Assembly (NCBI RefSeq): GCF_003382565.3 | Contig: NZ_CP086253.1 | Coordinates: 4,030,001-4,094,000 of the forward strand | Source of the DNA: Pectobacterium aquaticum | GTDB lineage: Bacteria > Pseudomonadota > Gammaproteobacteria > Enterobacterales > Enterobacteriaceae | DNA length: 64,000 nt | Direction of reading: 5' to 3' | Part shown: in pieces, positions 32,939 through 42,292 of the stretch | Numbering within the stretch: the stretch's first letter is position 1 | How the letters are laid out: the number at the start of each line of letters is the position of its first letter | Notes under the pieces: generated by a model | Databases searched by the model: none | Seen by the model: only the letters and a program-made list of their open reading frames with translations | What the model was told of the DNA's origin: nothing | Position numbers and translations under genes: made by a program

Positions 32939-35014
32939 TCAGGCTTTCTGCGCTTTCATCGGCGCACCGCGACGCAAATCCACATCCCGAACCAGTCGCT
33001 CAAGGCAGCGGTCAGCGAAGATCGACTCCAACGGACGCGTGAGCTTACGCCGCCAGTTAGGATATTCGCGGTTGGTGCCCGGCACATTGACCGGTGTCGC
33101 CATATCCAACCAGTCTTCCAGTTGGAATCCCACCAGTGCGCTTGCGCTGTCGGCGACATAGCGATGAACGCCACGACTTAGCGGTGCGCCCATTGTCGTC
33201 AGCGATGAGTTGCGGCCAACCCGCTGCGGCAATAGCCCGAACTCGTGTAACGCATTAAGCAGCCCCTGTTTCGCTTTCTCACGCTGCTGCATCTGCTCCT
33301 GCAACAACGCCTCCGTAGGATACAGACCTAACTCCCGCCCAAGCGATAAGTCCACGGTTTGCCAGTAGCCACGCAGCGTCGGGAGGTCGTGAGTGGTGAT
33401 GGTTGCCATCGCCTGCCGCGGATAATCTTCCGGTGCGCGGAAGTGGTTCGCATCGTCTTTTTCAAAGAACAGCACCTTGTAAGAATAGATACCGTAATCA
33501 TGCAGCTTGCTGACAATTTCTGGTGGCACCGTGCCTAAATCCTCACCGATAATCAGGCAGCGATGACGCTGACTTTCCAGCGCCAGCACCGCCAGCAGAT
33601 CGTCGACCGGATAATGCACGTAAGCCCCGTTGCCCGCCGATTCCGCCTTGGGGATCCACCACAGGCGCAAGAGCGCCATCACGTGATCGATACGCAGCGC
33701 ACCACAGTGCGCCATGTTGCTGCGCAGGACGTCGATAAACGGTTGATAGCCACGCAGTTGCATCATGGCGGGATTCATCGGCGCAAGCTGCCAGTCTTGT
33801 CCCTGTGGCCCGAGCGGGTCCGGCGGTGCGCCGATAGAGGCATCAAGACAATAGAGCTGCCGTTCGTCCCACGTTTCCGCGCCACCTTGTGCAACGCCAA
33901 CGGCTAAATCACGATACAGGCCGAGCGGTAAGCCAAGCTGTTTACTGTGCGCGTAGCACTCCGCGAGTTGCTCGTGCGCCACCCATTGCAGCCAGCTGTA
34001 GAACGTAATCTCGTCGTGGTATTCACGGCGGAAGGATTTTACGGTTTCGCTGTGTACATCATGATAGCTGGCCGGCCACTGGTGCCAGTCCGCATAATTC
34101 TCGCCCTGTTTTTTCAGGTGAGCCTGCAACGCATCAAACGTCGCCTGAAGCTGTAAACTCTGCCCGCCGCTGACGACAAACTGACGAAAGGCGCTAATGC
34201 GCGGGTCCAGCGCACTGCGTGTCGTAAAGTAGCGGAAAGCCAGCCGTAAAGCGGTCAGCTTAAGCGCCGTCACCGGTTCATAATCGACCCAGCGCCCCGC
34301 TCGCAGCGAAACGATTGCGCTTTGCGTATCCTCACGGTGCCACCATGCCTGCGCTTCCCCGCTCTGCTGAAAATCATCGATCCAATTGACATCGATATAA
34401 ATAATGTTCAGCCAGTGTCTGGATGAAGGACTGTAAGGGCTCGCAGCCTCTGGCAATGCGGGATACAGCGAATGCAGTGGGTTCAGCCCCACAAAGGCAC
34501 CGCCGCGTCGGGCAATTTGCTCCACCAGTTGGCGCAGGTCGCCAAAATCCCCGACGCCCCAGTTGTTCTGCGAACGTAAGGTGTAAAGCTGGACGGTAAC
34601 ACCCCACCAGCGTTTACCCTGTAGTAAGGCTTCGGGTTCATAGCAGCGATGCGGCGCGACAATAATCCGGCAGCTCCAGCGCTGGTCAGCCTGCGTCAGC
34701 GTCAGGTAGTGGTAGCCCAGCGGCAGCACACCCGGCAGCGCCAGCGTTGAGCCGCCCGTTATCTGTCCTTGAATTTGACCGCCGTTTTCATACATCAGCG
34801 TCCAGAGGAATTCACCGTGACCAGCAAGCTCGATGACCGCATCCCGGCCTTGCAAAAAGACACAAACAGGCGGTAGGGGCGCATTGCCGCTATCAGAAAC
34901 GTCCATCATTGCCTGAATCTGGTCTCTGATTGCGGTCGCAACTCTGTGCTCTTTGCCATACGCATCGGTATAGCTTTCCGCGATGCCTGTCTGCTGGCTT
35001 GCCAGTTTATCCAC
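32939..35014 (-). CDS. malQ: 4-alpha-glucanotransferase (amylomaltase)
   Basis: 691-residue GH77 enzyme that disproportionates maltodextrins, releasing glucose and lengthening chains for MalP. Catalytic regions are visible: GALRIDHVMALLRLWWIP (nucleophile Asp), IIGEDLGTVPPEI (acid Glu) and TTHDLPTLRGYW (third carboxylate). The GVTVQLYTLRSQNNWGVGDFGDL block is the family N-terminal signature. Translation starts at GTG 35014 with GAGAGGG upstream. malP is 21 bases upstream, so the two are co-transcribed as in E. coli. malT, the activator normally next to malPQ, is not in this window. Confidence 0.97.
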   Translation of the reverse strand: MDKLASQQTGIAESYTDAYGKEHRVATAIRDQIQAMMDVSDSGNAPLPPVCVFLQGRDAVIELAGHGEFLWTLMYENGGQIQGQITGGSTLALPGVLPLGYHYLTLTQADQRWSCRIIVAPHRCYEPEALLQGKRWWGVTVQLYTLRSQNNWGVGDFGDLRQLVEQIARRGGAFVGLNPLHSLYPALPEAASPYSPSSRHWLNIIYIDVNWIDDFQQSGEAQAWWHREDTQSAIVSLRAGRWVDYEPVTALKLTALRLAFRYFTTRSALDPRISAFRQFVVSGGQSLQLQATFDALQAHLKKQGENYADWHQWPASYHDVHSETVKSFRREYHDEITFYSWLQWVAHEQLAECYAHSKQLGLPLGLYRDLAVGVAQGGAETWDERQLYCLDASIGAPPDPLGPQGQDWQLAPMNPAMMQLRGYQPFIDVLRSNMAHCGALRIDHVMALLRLWWIPKAESAGNGAYVHYPVDDLLAVLALESQRHRCLIIGEDLGTVPPEIVSKLHDYGIYSYKVLFFEKDDANHFRAPEDYPRQAMATITTHDLPTLRGYWQTVDLSLGRELGLYPTEALLQEQMQQREKAKQGLLNALHEFGLLPQRVGRNSSLTTMGAPLSRGVHRYVADSASALVGFQLEDWLDMATPVNVPGTNREYPNWRRKLTRPLESIFADRCLERLVRDVDLRRGAPMKAQKA

Positions 35015-35035
35015 CTTGAATACCCTCTCCTTTTC

Positions 35036-37558
35036 CTAACGATGCGCCTGCCAAATGCGCGTCTGGTAATCATGAATCGCCCGGTCTGAACTGAACATCC
35101 CCATTCTGGCGGTATTCAGCACACAGCGGCGCGTCCATTCATCCGGCTCACGGTAAAGCGCATCAACACGCTGCTGCACCTCACAGTACGGTGCAAAATC
35201 GGCCATTAACATATAGGGATCGCCCAGTTTCAGCAGGCTATCCAACAGCGGGGCAAACGCATTTTTATCCCCCTGACTGAACGCGCCGCTCGCTAGCTCG
35301 TTCAGCACTTCACGCAGCAGCGGCGTCACAGCAAGGTAGTCAGACGGCTCATAGCCCTGCGCCTGTAGCGCTTTGACCTGTTCGACGGTGTGACCGAAAA
35401 TGAACAGATTATCTTCACCAACCTGCTGCGCCATTTCTACATTCGCCCCGTCCAGCGTGCCGACGGTCAGCGCACCGTTCAGCGCCAGCTTCATATTGCC
35501 TGTGCCGGACGCTTCTTTACCTGCCGTTGAAATCTGTTCAGACACATCTGCGGCAGGAATCATCCGTTCGGCCAGCGAGACGCGATAGTCCGGCGGGAAG
35601 ACAACCTTCAGGCGATCGTTAACACGGCGATCCTGATTAATAACCGCAGCGACCCGGTTAATGGCATAAATGATGTTTTTCGCTAATACATAGCCCGGCG
35701 CCGCTTTGGCACCGAACAAAAAGACGTGCGGCACTATATCCAGATGCGGATTGTCACGCAATTGACGATATAGAGCGAGGATATGAAGCAGATTCAAATG
35801 CTGGCGTTTGTACTCATGCAATCGTTTGATTTGCACATCAAACAGCGCGTGCGGATCGATCACGAGGTCGTACTGCTGACGCAGATAGGCCGCCAGTTGC
35901 ATTTTATTATCGGCCTTGATTTGTCGATAGCGCTCACGAAAGCTGGCATCGTCAGCATAGGGTTCCAGCCCTTGCAGCGCGGGCAGATCATTCACCCACG
36001 GCGTAGGTAGCGTGTCGTCGATGAGCGCGGACAGCGCCGGATTACACTGTTTTAGCCAGCGGCGTGGCGTTATACCGTTGGTGACGTTATGGAATTTGGT
36101 CGGCCACAACTGATGATATTCAGGAAACAGATCTTTCACCACCAGTTCCGAGTGCAGCGCCGCCACGCCGTTGACCGCGAAGCAGCTGACGACACACAGG
36201 TTTGCCATGCGAATCTGGCGCTGGTGGCGAATGGCGAGCTTCGCCCATACCTGCCGATCACCAGGCCATTTCTGCTCGACCTGCGCTTTAAACTGCGCAT
36301 CAATTTGCCGAATGATGGACAGGTGGCGAGGAAGCAGGCGGCTAAACAGTCGTTCGTCCCAGCGCTCAAGCGCTTCCGGCATCAGCGTATGATTGGTATA
36401 GGCGAAGGTACGTCCGGTTATCGACCAAGCCTCATCCCACGGTATCTGATGTTCATCCAGCAGCAGACGCATCAGTTCGGGGATCGCCAACGTAGGGTGA
36501 GTATCATTAAGCTGGATGACTTCATAATCCGGCAGCGTGGACAGTGCGCGCCCCGCCTTAAGATGGCGGCGCAGAATGTCGGCCACCGAACAGGCACAGT
36601 GGAAATACTGCTGCATCAGGCGCAAGCGTTTGCCCGCCGCGTGGTTGTCATTCGGATACAGCACGCTGGTCAGGCTGGCGGCAGAGATGCCCGCCTGTGC
36701 CGCACGCAGATAGTGCCCTTCGTTGAATAGCGTCAAATCAAACGGATCGCGATGCGTCGCACGCCACAAACGCAACGGCTGTGCAGCGCCATTGTGATAG
36801 CCAATCACTGGCAGGTCACAGGCTTCACCTCTGAAAACGGTATCAGGCAACCAGCGCAAGGTTCCGTCAGTTTGGGGTTGCAGACGCCCGCCAAACCCGA
36901 CATCCACCGCCAGCTCCACACGCGGCAAAAACCACGGATAGGCATCGCGCTGCCAGTCATCAGCGGTTTCTTGCTGCTTTTCTTGCGCAAAGTGCTGACG
37001 GAACAGGCCATACTGGTAGTTGAGGCCGTACCCCGTTGCGGGCTGCCCCACCGTCGCCATCGAATCCAGAAAGCAGGACGCCAGCCGACCTAGTCCGCCG
37101 TTGCCTAAACCCGGATCGGTTTCCTGTTCAAGGATATCGCTTAGGTTCAGGCCTTGCTCGGCCAGCACGGCGGCTACCGCGTCATACCACGCCAGATTCA
37201 GCAGATTGTTGCCCGTCAGACGACCGGGCAGAAACTCCATCGACAGGTAGTTCACATGGCGCTGAGGTGTAATGGCGGTGGAAGATGTTGGCGACGCGGT
37301 GTACGTCAGCAGTTGTTCCGACAGCGCAAGGCTGACGGCGCGCCAACACTGCACTGGCGTCATCGCCTTCAGGGACGCGACACCACCGAGCCGCTGCTGG
37401 CGAAGCAGCGCAGCGGCAAACTGTGACGCATCAAAGGCGATGGCAGGATGGGCGGAGGAAACGGGCTGCGTTAAAGCCTCTGGCTTTTTTGCGGCCGCTG
37501 AACGTTTTGGCGATCCGGATACTTTTGCAGAACCCGACTTTCTTGAAGAATCTGACAT
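35036..37558 (-). CDS. malP: Maltodextrin phosphorylase
   Basis: 840-residue GT35 phosphorylase making glucose-1-phosphate from maltodextrins. EASGTGNMKLALNGALTVGTLDGANVEMAQQVG, near the C-terminal third, holds the PLP-binding Lys. DPGLGNGGLGRLASCFLDSMAT and IHLNDTHP-like VIQLNDTHPTLAIPE are family signatures. The longer, Ser/Ala/Lys-rich N-terminus (about 40 residues, SSRKSGSAKVSGSPKRSAAAKK) is unusual relative to E. coli MalP. ATG 37558 follows GGAGGAGG; an upstream start at 37582 is less likely. It lies only 42 bases after glpR on the same strand with no recognisable MalT boxes between, so it may read through from glpEGR. It is distinct from GlgP at 43515. Confidence 0.95.
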   Translation of the reverse strand: MSDSSRKSGSAKVSGSPKRSAAAKKPEALTQPVSSAHPAIAFDASQFAAALLRQQRLGGVASLKAMTPVQCWRAVSLALSEQLLTYTASPTSSTAITPQRHVNYLSMEFLPGRLTGNNLLNLAWYDAVAAVLAEQGLNLSDILEQETDPGLGNGGLGRLASCFLDSMATVGQPATGYGLNYQYGLFRQHFAQEKQQETADDWQRDAYPWFLPRVELAVDVGFGGRLQPQTDGTLRWLPDTVFRGEACDLPVIGYHNGAAQPLRLWRATHRDPFDLTLFNEGHYLRAAQAGISAASLTSVLYPNDNHAAGKRLRLMQQYFHCACSVADILRRHLKAGRALSTLPDYEVIQLNDTHPTLAIPELMRLLLDEHQIPWDEAWSITGRTFAYTNHTLMPEALERWDERLFSRLLPRHLSIIRQIDAQFKAQVEQKWPGDRQVWAKLAIRHQRQIRMANLCVVSCFAVNGVAALHSELVVKDLFPEYHQLWPTKFHNVTNGITPRRWLKQCNPALSALIDDTLPTPWVNDLPALQGLEPYADDASFRERYRQIKADNKMQLAAYLRQQYDLVIDPHALFDVQIKRLHEYKRQHLNLLHILALYRQLRDNPHLDIVPHVFLFGAKAAPGYVLAKNIIYAINRVAAVINQDRRVNDRLKVVFPPDYRVSLAERMIPAADVSEQISTAGKEASGTGNMKLALNGALTVGTLDGANVEMAQQVGEDNLFIFGHTVEQVKALQAQGYEPSDYLAVTPLLREVLNELASGAFSQGDKNAFAPLLDSLLKLGDPYMLMADFAPYCEVQQRVDALYREPDEWTRRCVLNTARMGMFSSDRAIHDYQTRIWQAHR

Positions 37559-37600
37559 CGTGCCTCCTCCTTTGTCCATCATGGAAAAGGCACATCGAGT

Positions 37601-38359
37601 TCAACACAACTCCAACTGTACCTTATGTTGTTCAATGATTTTCAGTACGCTGGGCGGTGGTGACTGATCGGTAAAAAGATAGTCGATCAAATCCATGTTA
37701 CCCAAATTCACCATCGCATTACGGCCAAACTTGGAATGGTCCGTCACTAGCATGACGCAGCGAGAATTTTCAATAATCGCCCGTTTTGTGCGCACTTCAT
37801 GGTAATCAAACTCCAGTAATGACCCATCCATGTCAATACCACTGATGCCCAAAATGCCGAAATCCAGACGGAACTGAGAGATAAAATCCAGCGTCGCCTC
37901 ACCCATAATACCGCCATCGCGGGTACGCACTTCGCCACCGGCCAAGATCAGGCGAAAATCCTCTTTTGCCGTCAGCAGCGTTGCTACATTCAGGTTATTG
38001 GTGACGACACGCAGATCTTTATGCTGCATCAGTGCATAGGCCACCGCTTCAGGCGTGGTGCCGATATCGATAAACAAGGTCGCGCCGTCTGGAATCTGGC
38101 TTGCCACCCGACGGGCAATGCGCGCTTTTTCGTCCGACCACATCATTTTACGGTCATGGTAGGCCGTGTTAACCGAGCTAGACGGCAATGCCGCACCGCC
38201 GTGGTGGCGATGGATTTTATTCTGCTCGGCCAGATCGTTCAGATCGCGACGAATGGTCTGCGGGCTCACCGCAAAATGCTCAACTAGCTCTTCAGTACTG
38301 ACATAGCCCTGCTGGCGCACCAGTTCAATAATGGCGTCATGCCGTTGTGTCTGCTTCAC
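37601..38359 (-). CDS. glpR: Glycerol-3-phosphate regulon repressor GlpR
   Basis: 252-residue DeoR-family repressor inactivated by glycerol-3-phosphate. The N-terminal helix-turn-helix reads RHDAIIELVRQQGYVSTEELVEHFAVSPQTIRRDLNDL (about 5-42). The C-terminal sugar-phosphate-sensing domain has FIDIGTTPEAVAYAL, VTNNLNVATLL and LAGGEVRTRDGGIMG. Order glpE-glpG-glpR on one strand is conserved in enterobacteria. Operators for it are visible upstream of glpD. The stop codon lies close to malP, so some malPQ expression could depend on this unit. Confidence 0.97.
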   Translation of the reverse strand: MKQTQRHDAIIELVRQQGYVSTEELVEHFAVSPQTIRRDLNDLAEQNKIHRHHGGAALPSSSVNTAYHDRKMMWSDEKARIARRVASQIPDGATLFIDIGTTPEAVAYALMQHKDLRVVTNNLNVATLLTAKEDFRLILAGGEVRTRDGGIMGEATLDFISQFRLDFGILGISGIDMDGSLLEFDYHEVRTKRAIIENSRCVMLVTDHSKFGRNAMVNLGNMDLIDYLFTDQSPPPSVLKIIEQHKVQLELC

Positions 38360-38383
38360 ATTTATCCCCTAAGACGCCCCGAT

Positions 38384-39217
38384 TTACTGGGGGTTTGTTT
38401 TATTATACGTGTCCCAAAAGGCCATCAATAGCCCGACAACCAGACCGGCCACATGCGCCGCATTCGCGATCGACATGCCTAAAATATCGAAATATCCGGC
38501 GACCAGCCACAGTAAAGCGAAGGCCATCAAACTGCGCGGCAGGGATAAATAACCGTCAGGCTCTCGTTCCCCCCGCAGCCAGACATAACCCATCAGGGCA
38601 TACACCACGCCAGACAGACCACCAAAATGGGTGCCGCTAAACCAGGACTGCGCCCAGCCGCTCACCAGCGCGGAAACCAGCGTGATGACCAGCAACTTTC
38701 CGGTTCCCAGCACTTTTTCAACTGGGCCGCCCAGATACCACCACCACATGAGATTGAACAAAATGTGCAGCAGGGAAAAGTGCAACAAAACATGACTGAA
38801 CCAGCGCCACACCTCGATCTGTTGCCCCTCAGTTGGGAACGCCAGCCATACCATCACGCTCTCATAGCCCGCGATTTGCATCAGGATGAACACCGCGATC
38901 GTCACGACCATCAGGGAGAGCGTCAGCGGGCCTGCCTTCTGTTTCAGCGTTTGCAGGTAAGAATAACGTTGGTATTGGATGCCCGTATCCATCGATCCCG
39001 TTTGCCAACTGGCCGCCAGATAGCGCGGGTTTGTCGGGTCACGCAGAAAAATCTCCAGCGCTTCCTGAACCTTGCTCAGTTGAGTTTCATCCTCCAGCCA
39101 CAGTTCAGCTTCATGTCCCTGAGGCCGCATGTCCAGATGCACCTGCTGCGTATGCATGTAATCAACAAATGCCTGAGCCAGACGCGGGTTGGAGAGAGCA
39201 ATAACGCGAATCATCAT
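38384..39217 (-). CDS. glpG: Rhomboid intramembrane serine protease GlpG
   Basis: 277 residues. A cytoplasmic N-terminal domain (about 1-90) precedes six TM helices. The catalytic Ser is in GGLSGVVYALMGY and the His in IANAAHVAGLVVGLLMAFWD, the rhomboid dyad. The L1 loop region with WRWFSHVLLHFSLLHILFNLMWWWYLG is typical. It cleaves membrane proteins within the bilayer; physiological substrates in this organism are unknown. It lies between glpE and glpR in one unit. Confidence 0.97.
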   Translation of the reverse strand: MMIRVIALSNPRLAQAFVDYMHTQQVHLDMRPQGHEAELWLEDETQLSKVQEALEIFLRDPTNPRYLAASWQTGSMDTGIQYQRYSYLQTLKQKAGPLTLSLMVVTIAVFILMQIAGYESVMVWLAFPTEGQQIEVWRWFSHVLLHFSLLHILFNLMWWWYLGGPVEKVLGTGKLLVITLVSALVSGWAQSWFSGTHFGGLSGVVYALMGYVWLRGEREPDGYLSLPRSLMAFALLWLVAGYFDILGMSIANAAHVAGLVVGLLMAFWDTYNKTNPQ

Positions 39218-39285
39218 AGCGGGAAGCGCCAGTGGGTAGGTTGAGTTAGGAACATGATAATAAAAATTCTGTTATCGTCATGCGA

Positions 39286-39609
39286 TCAGGCTTGCGCCTG
39301 CGTGTCTTGCGGGTAGCGATTTTGCCAGGCTTCAAAGCCGCCATCGATACTGTACACTGAATCAAACCCCAGGCTAATCAGGTACTGTGCAGCATTGCGG
39401 CTGCTAATGCCGTGGTAGCAAATCACCATGACCGGTGCTTCAAAGTCAGCGCCGCGCACAAAGTCAGATAGCGTCTCGTTCGTCAGGTGCGTCGCGCCGG
39501 GAACATGGGCTGCGGCAAAGCTCTGTGGATCGCGAATATCAACAACAACGCCCCCTTCCTGCCAGCGGGAATGGGCTTGTTCAATACTGATAGCTTCAAA
39601 TTGTTCCAT
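39286..39609 (-). CDS. glpE: Thiosulfate sulfurtransferase GlpE
   Basis: 107-residue single-domain rhodanese that moves sulfane sulfur from thiosulfate to thiol acceptors. The active-site loop is [16 protein letters not shown], with the catalytic Cys near 65, and [17 protein letters not shown] is the first family motif. ATG 39609 matches the conserved MEQFE start; the TTG at 39621 is unlikely. It is the first gene of glpEGR, divergent from glpD. Confidence 0.96.
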
Positions 39610-39806
39610 CGAAAGTGACAACCTTGTTAATAATGGACAGGATGTTAGTAACCACTGACGTCATGGCAACCCGAGGCGTCATTGTAACCCGCCTTCAACG
39701 GCATAAAACCCAAATGATTATACGGTTATTTATAAAAACAGTGCTTCACTAACGTAAGTCGTGGCGACAAAACAGCACAATGCCAGCCCAATATCCCTTC
39801 TTTTAA

Positions 39807-39822
39807 TGTGACAACTATCATC
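39807..39822. promoter_or_regulatory. Possible CRP site in glpE-glpD intergenic region
   Basis: TGTGACAACTATCATC has a perfect left half (TGTGA), six-base spacing, and a degraded right half (TCATC against TCACA). glpD is CRP-dependent in enterobacteria, so the location is plausible, but the match is partial. Confidence 0.35.
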
Positions 39823-39898
39823 ATATTGTTAGGTTCGTCACGCATAAATGTTTTTATTTGGTTAACCATTGGCTGATTTGTTTGTTTTCGATTATCAT

Positions 39899-39918
39899 AA
39901 TGCTCGAAAACGAACATT
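39899..39918. promoter_or_regulatory. GlpR operator upstream of glpD
   Basis: AATGCTCGAAAACGAACATT is a near-palindrome matching the GlpR operator WATGTTCGWT-AWCGAACATW. It begins 49 bases before the glpD start. A weaker related sequence (TTTGTTTTCGATTATCAT, about 39879-39896) sits just upstream and may be a second operator. Confidence 0.8.
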
Positions 39919-39947
39919 TTGATTTATTCGAGGGTGGAGGAAGAAAC

Positions 39948-41450
39948 GTGGAAACCAAAGATCTCATCGTTATCGGCGGCGGAATTAACGGTGCAGGCAT
40001 CGCCGCAGATGCGGCTGGGCGAGGGTTATCAGTCCTGTTGTTGGAAGCACAGGATCTTGCCTGTGCCACGTCCTCAGCCAGTTCCAAGCTAATTCATGGT
40101 GGCCTGCGTTACCTTGAGCACTATGAGTTTCGTTTGGTCAGCGAAGCGCTGTCTGAGCGCGAAACGCTGCTGAAAATGGCCCCGCACATTATTTTCCCTA
40201 TGCGCTTTCGTTTGCCCCACCAGCCGCACCTGCGTCCGGCCTGGATGATTCGTATCGGCCTGTTCATGTACGACAACATCGGCAAACGCGTCAGTCTGCC
40301 TGCCAGTAAAGGACTGAAATTCGGCGCAGATTCCGTGCTTAAGCCTGAATTGAAGCAGGGCTTTGAATATTCTGACTGCTGGGTGGACGATGCTCGTCTG
40401 GTGGTGTTAAACGCGCAGGAAGTGACAAAACGCGGTGGAGCAGTCCGTACCCGCACCAAAGTGACCCGCGCTCGCCGTGAGCAAGGCGTATGGATTGTGG
40501 ATGCGGTTGATTCACTGACCGGCGAAACCTTTACCTGGCGCGCCAAAGGTCTGGTGAACGCCACGGGTCCGTGGGTGAAAGAATTCTTTGATGACGGCCT
40601 GCAACTGAAATCGCCTTACGGCATCCGTTTGATCAAAGGCAGCCACATCGTGGTGCCAAAAGTGCATAACCAACCGCAGGCGTATATTCTGCAAAACAAA
40701 GATCACCGTATTGTGTTCGTCATCCCGTGGCAGGACGATTATTCGATCATCGGCACAACCGACGTGGAATACAAAGGCAATCCGCACGATGTGAAGATCG
40801 ATGACAACGAAGTCAGTTACCTGCTGGATGTGTATAACGACCATTTCAAACAGCAACTTACGCGTGACGATATCGTCTGGACCTACTCTGGCGTGCGCCC
40901 ACTGTGTGATGACGAATCCGATTCTCCACAGGCAATCACGCGTGATTACACGTTGTCAGTCGATGATGATAACGGTCAGGCTCCGCTGCTTTCCGTTTTC
41001 GGCGGCAAACTGACGACATATCGTAAGCTGGCAGAGCACGCGCTGGACAAGCTGCACAAATACTACCCGCAAGCGGGTAAGGCCTGGACGAAAGGCGCGG
41101 TACTGCCGGGTGGTGATATCGCTGGCACGCGTGATGACTACGCCGCTGCGCTGCGTCGCCGCTTCAATCTGCCTGAATCACTGACGCGCCGTTACAGCCG
41201 CACCTACGGTTCAAACAGCGAACTGATTCTGGCAAACGTGAAAGGCCTCAGCGACCTGGGTGAAGATTTCGGCCATGATCTGTACGAAGCGGAACTGCGC
41301 TATCTGGTCGAAAAAGAATGGGCAGTTATGCTTGATGACGTCATCTGGCGCCGCACCAAATTGGGTATGCGCTTCGATGACGCCCAGAAACAACGTATCA
41401 GCGACTGGCTGGCAAGCTACCGCCAACAGCAGATAGCAAAAGCGGGTTAA
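39948..41450 (+). CDS. glpD: Aerobic glycerol-3-phosphate dehydrogenase
   Basis: 500-residue membrane-associated FAD enzyme oxidising glycerol-3-phosphate to DHAP and passing electrons to ubiquinone. The FAD dinucleotide motif IVIGGGINGAGIAADAAGRG is at residues 7-26. CATSSASSKLIHGGLRYLEHYEFRLVSEAL and FSIIGTTDVEYKG-like YSIIGTTDVEYKG follow, then YSGVRPLCDDESDSPQAITRDY. A GTG at 39948 is the start: it has GGAGGAAG upstream and gives VETKDLIVIGGG, matching the conserved METKDL. The longer open frame from 39858 would run through the operator. GlpR control is supported by the site at 39899. Confidence 0.97.
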   Translation: METKDLIVIGGGINGAGIAADAAGRGLSVLLLEAQDLACATSSASSKLIHGGLRYLEHYEFRLVSEALSERETLLKMAPHIIFPMRFRLPHQPHLRPAWMIRIGLFMYDNIGKRVSLPASKGLKFGADSVLKPELKQGFEYSDCWVDDARLVVLNAQEVTKRGGAVRTRTKVTRARREQGVWIVDAVDSLTGETFTWRAKGLVNATGPWVKEFFDDGLQLKSPYGIRLIKGSHIVVPKVHNQPQAYILQNKDHRIVFVIPWQDDYSIIGTTDVEYKGNPHDVKIDDNEVSYLLDVYNDHFKQQLTRDDIVWTYSGVRPLCDDESDSPQAITRDYTLSVDDDNGQAPLLSVFGGKLTTYRKLAEHALDKLHKYYPQAGKAWTKGAVLPGGDIAGTRDDYAAALRRRFNLPESLTRRYSRTYGSNSELILANVKGLSDLGEDFGHDLYEAELRYLVEKEWAVMLDDVIWRRTKLGMRFDDAQKQRISDWLASYRQQQIAKAG

Positions 41451-41519
41451 TCCGCCTTCTTTTGCTATCCTTCTATCATATGAGATACCCTTCCCTTAAC
41501 GATGTAGGGTTGCAGGATC

Positions 41520-41553
41520 CCCAAAGAAACTTACTCAAGTAGGTTTCTTTGGG
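41520..41553 (+). terminator. Terminator-like hairpin after glpD
   Basis: Perfect 11-bp stem CCCAAAGAAAC (41520-41530) and GTTTCTTTGGG (41543-41553), loop of 12. No long T-run follows, but the position about 70 bases after the glpD stop fits a terminator and marks the edge of the AT-rich insert. Confidence 0.55.
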
Positions 41554-41644
41554 ATATAGGGAAATAGATAATATGTCGCTTGGAGAATGATGAATATTAT
41601 GCCTGAGATAAACAGGTATTATAAAGCACGGTGGGATTAGTATT

Positions 41645-42292
41645 TTATACATTACCCCACTGTTCCAATCTTGAAATCCATTCATTGAATTTTGGACACT
41701 CTTCGCGTATTTTAGCCAAACCTATTTCCTCAGCTATAATAGGCCCATGCTCTGTTTTATTGTAAGACCCATCACTAAATATTGATAATATTCTCTTGGA
41801 AGGTGCGGTTTGCGGGCTATTATTGATGTTTTCTGGCGTATCCACACTGTTATATACTGCTTCGAGAGCGTTCCTGACAATACGATTCCAGCCATCAAGA
41901 ACATATTCAAATTTTTCAATATCGGAGAATAATAAAGCCTCGAATTCATACATTTGCACGTATGGAAAAACAAATCGTTCATCATACCCTGTTGTTATTT
42001 CTGCTACTCTTTGACGAATAGCATTTTCCAATTCAACACGATTTCGACCATCAGCGTCCTGAAAACCATAAAAATCAACCAATGATGTAATACGATCGGT
42101 CGCATGATATTCATGAGACATATGTTTTGCAATTCTCTCCACCGTTACTCTTCCTCCTCGACCACGGCCTGAAGGCGATTGTAAAATAGAGGGATAAGCA
42201 CAAACATTATGCTTTATTAAATAAGGGGAGATACATTTCCGAATGAATTCAACCTCAGTTTGCCCCTCACATATAATACAAATCCTAATCAT
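41645..42292 (-). CDS. DUF4276 (TOPRIM-like) partner of AAA ATPase
   Basis: 215 residues. The N-terminus IRICIICEGQTEVEFIRKCISPYL is the DUF4276 hallmark, where the Glu of CEGQTE corresponds to the TOPRIM metal Glu. DFYGFQDADGRNR and VQMYEFEALLF carry further acidic residues. The family is regarded as TOPRIM-related, so a metal-dependent nuclease role is inferred. The start overlaps the ATPase stop by four bases (ATGA), showing translational coupling. ATPase plus TOPRIM-like protein resembles OLD or PARIS-type phage defence split over two genes. The exact antiphage role is untested, and the AT-rich base composition differs from glpD and glgP on either side. Confidence 0.85.
   Translation of the reverse strand: MIRICIICEGQTEVEFIRKCISPYLIKHNVCAYPSILQSPSGRGRGGRVTVERIAKHMSHEYHATDRITSLVDFYGFQDADGRNRVELENAIRQRVAEITTGYDERFVFPYVQMYEFEALLFSDIEKFEYVLDGWNRIVRNALEAVYNSVDTPENINNSPQTAPSKRILSIFSDGSYNKTEHGPIIAEEIGLAKIREECPKFNEWISRLEQWGNV

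Noticed and set aside
37558..37600. Possible MalT box upstream of malP
   Set aside because: The only purine-rich sequence there is the ribosome site GGAGGAGG; it does not match the MalT box well and is too close to the start codon.
39858..39947. Upstream extension of glpD
   Set aside because: It would translate through the GlpR operator and add 30 residues without homology; GTG 39948 has the ribosome site.
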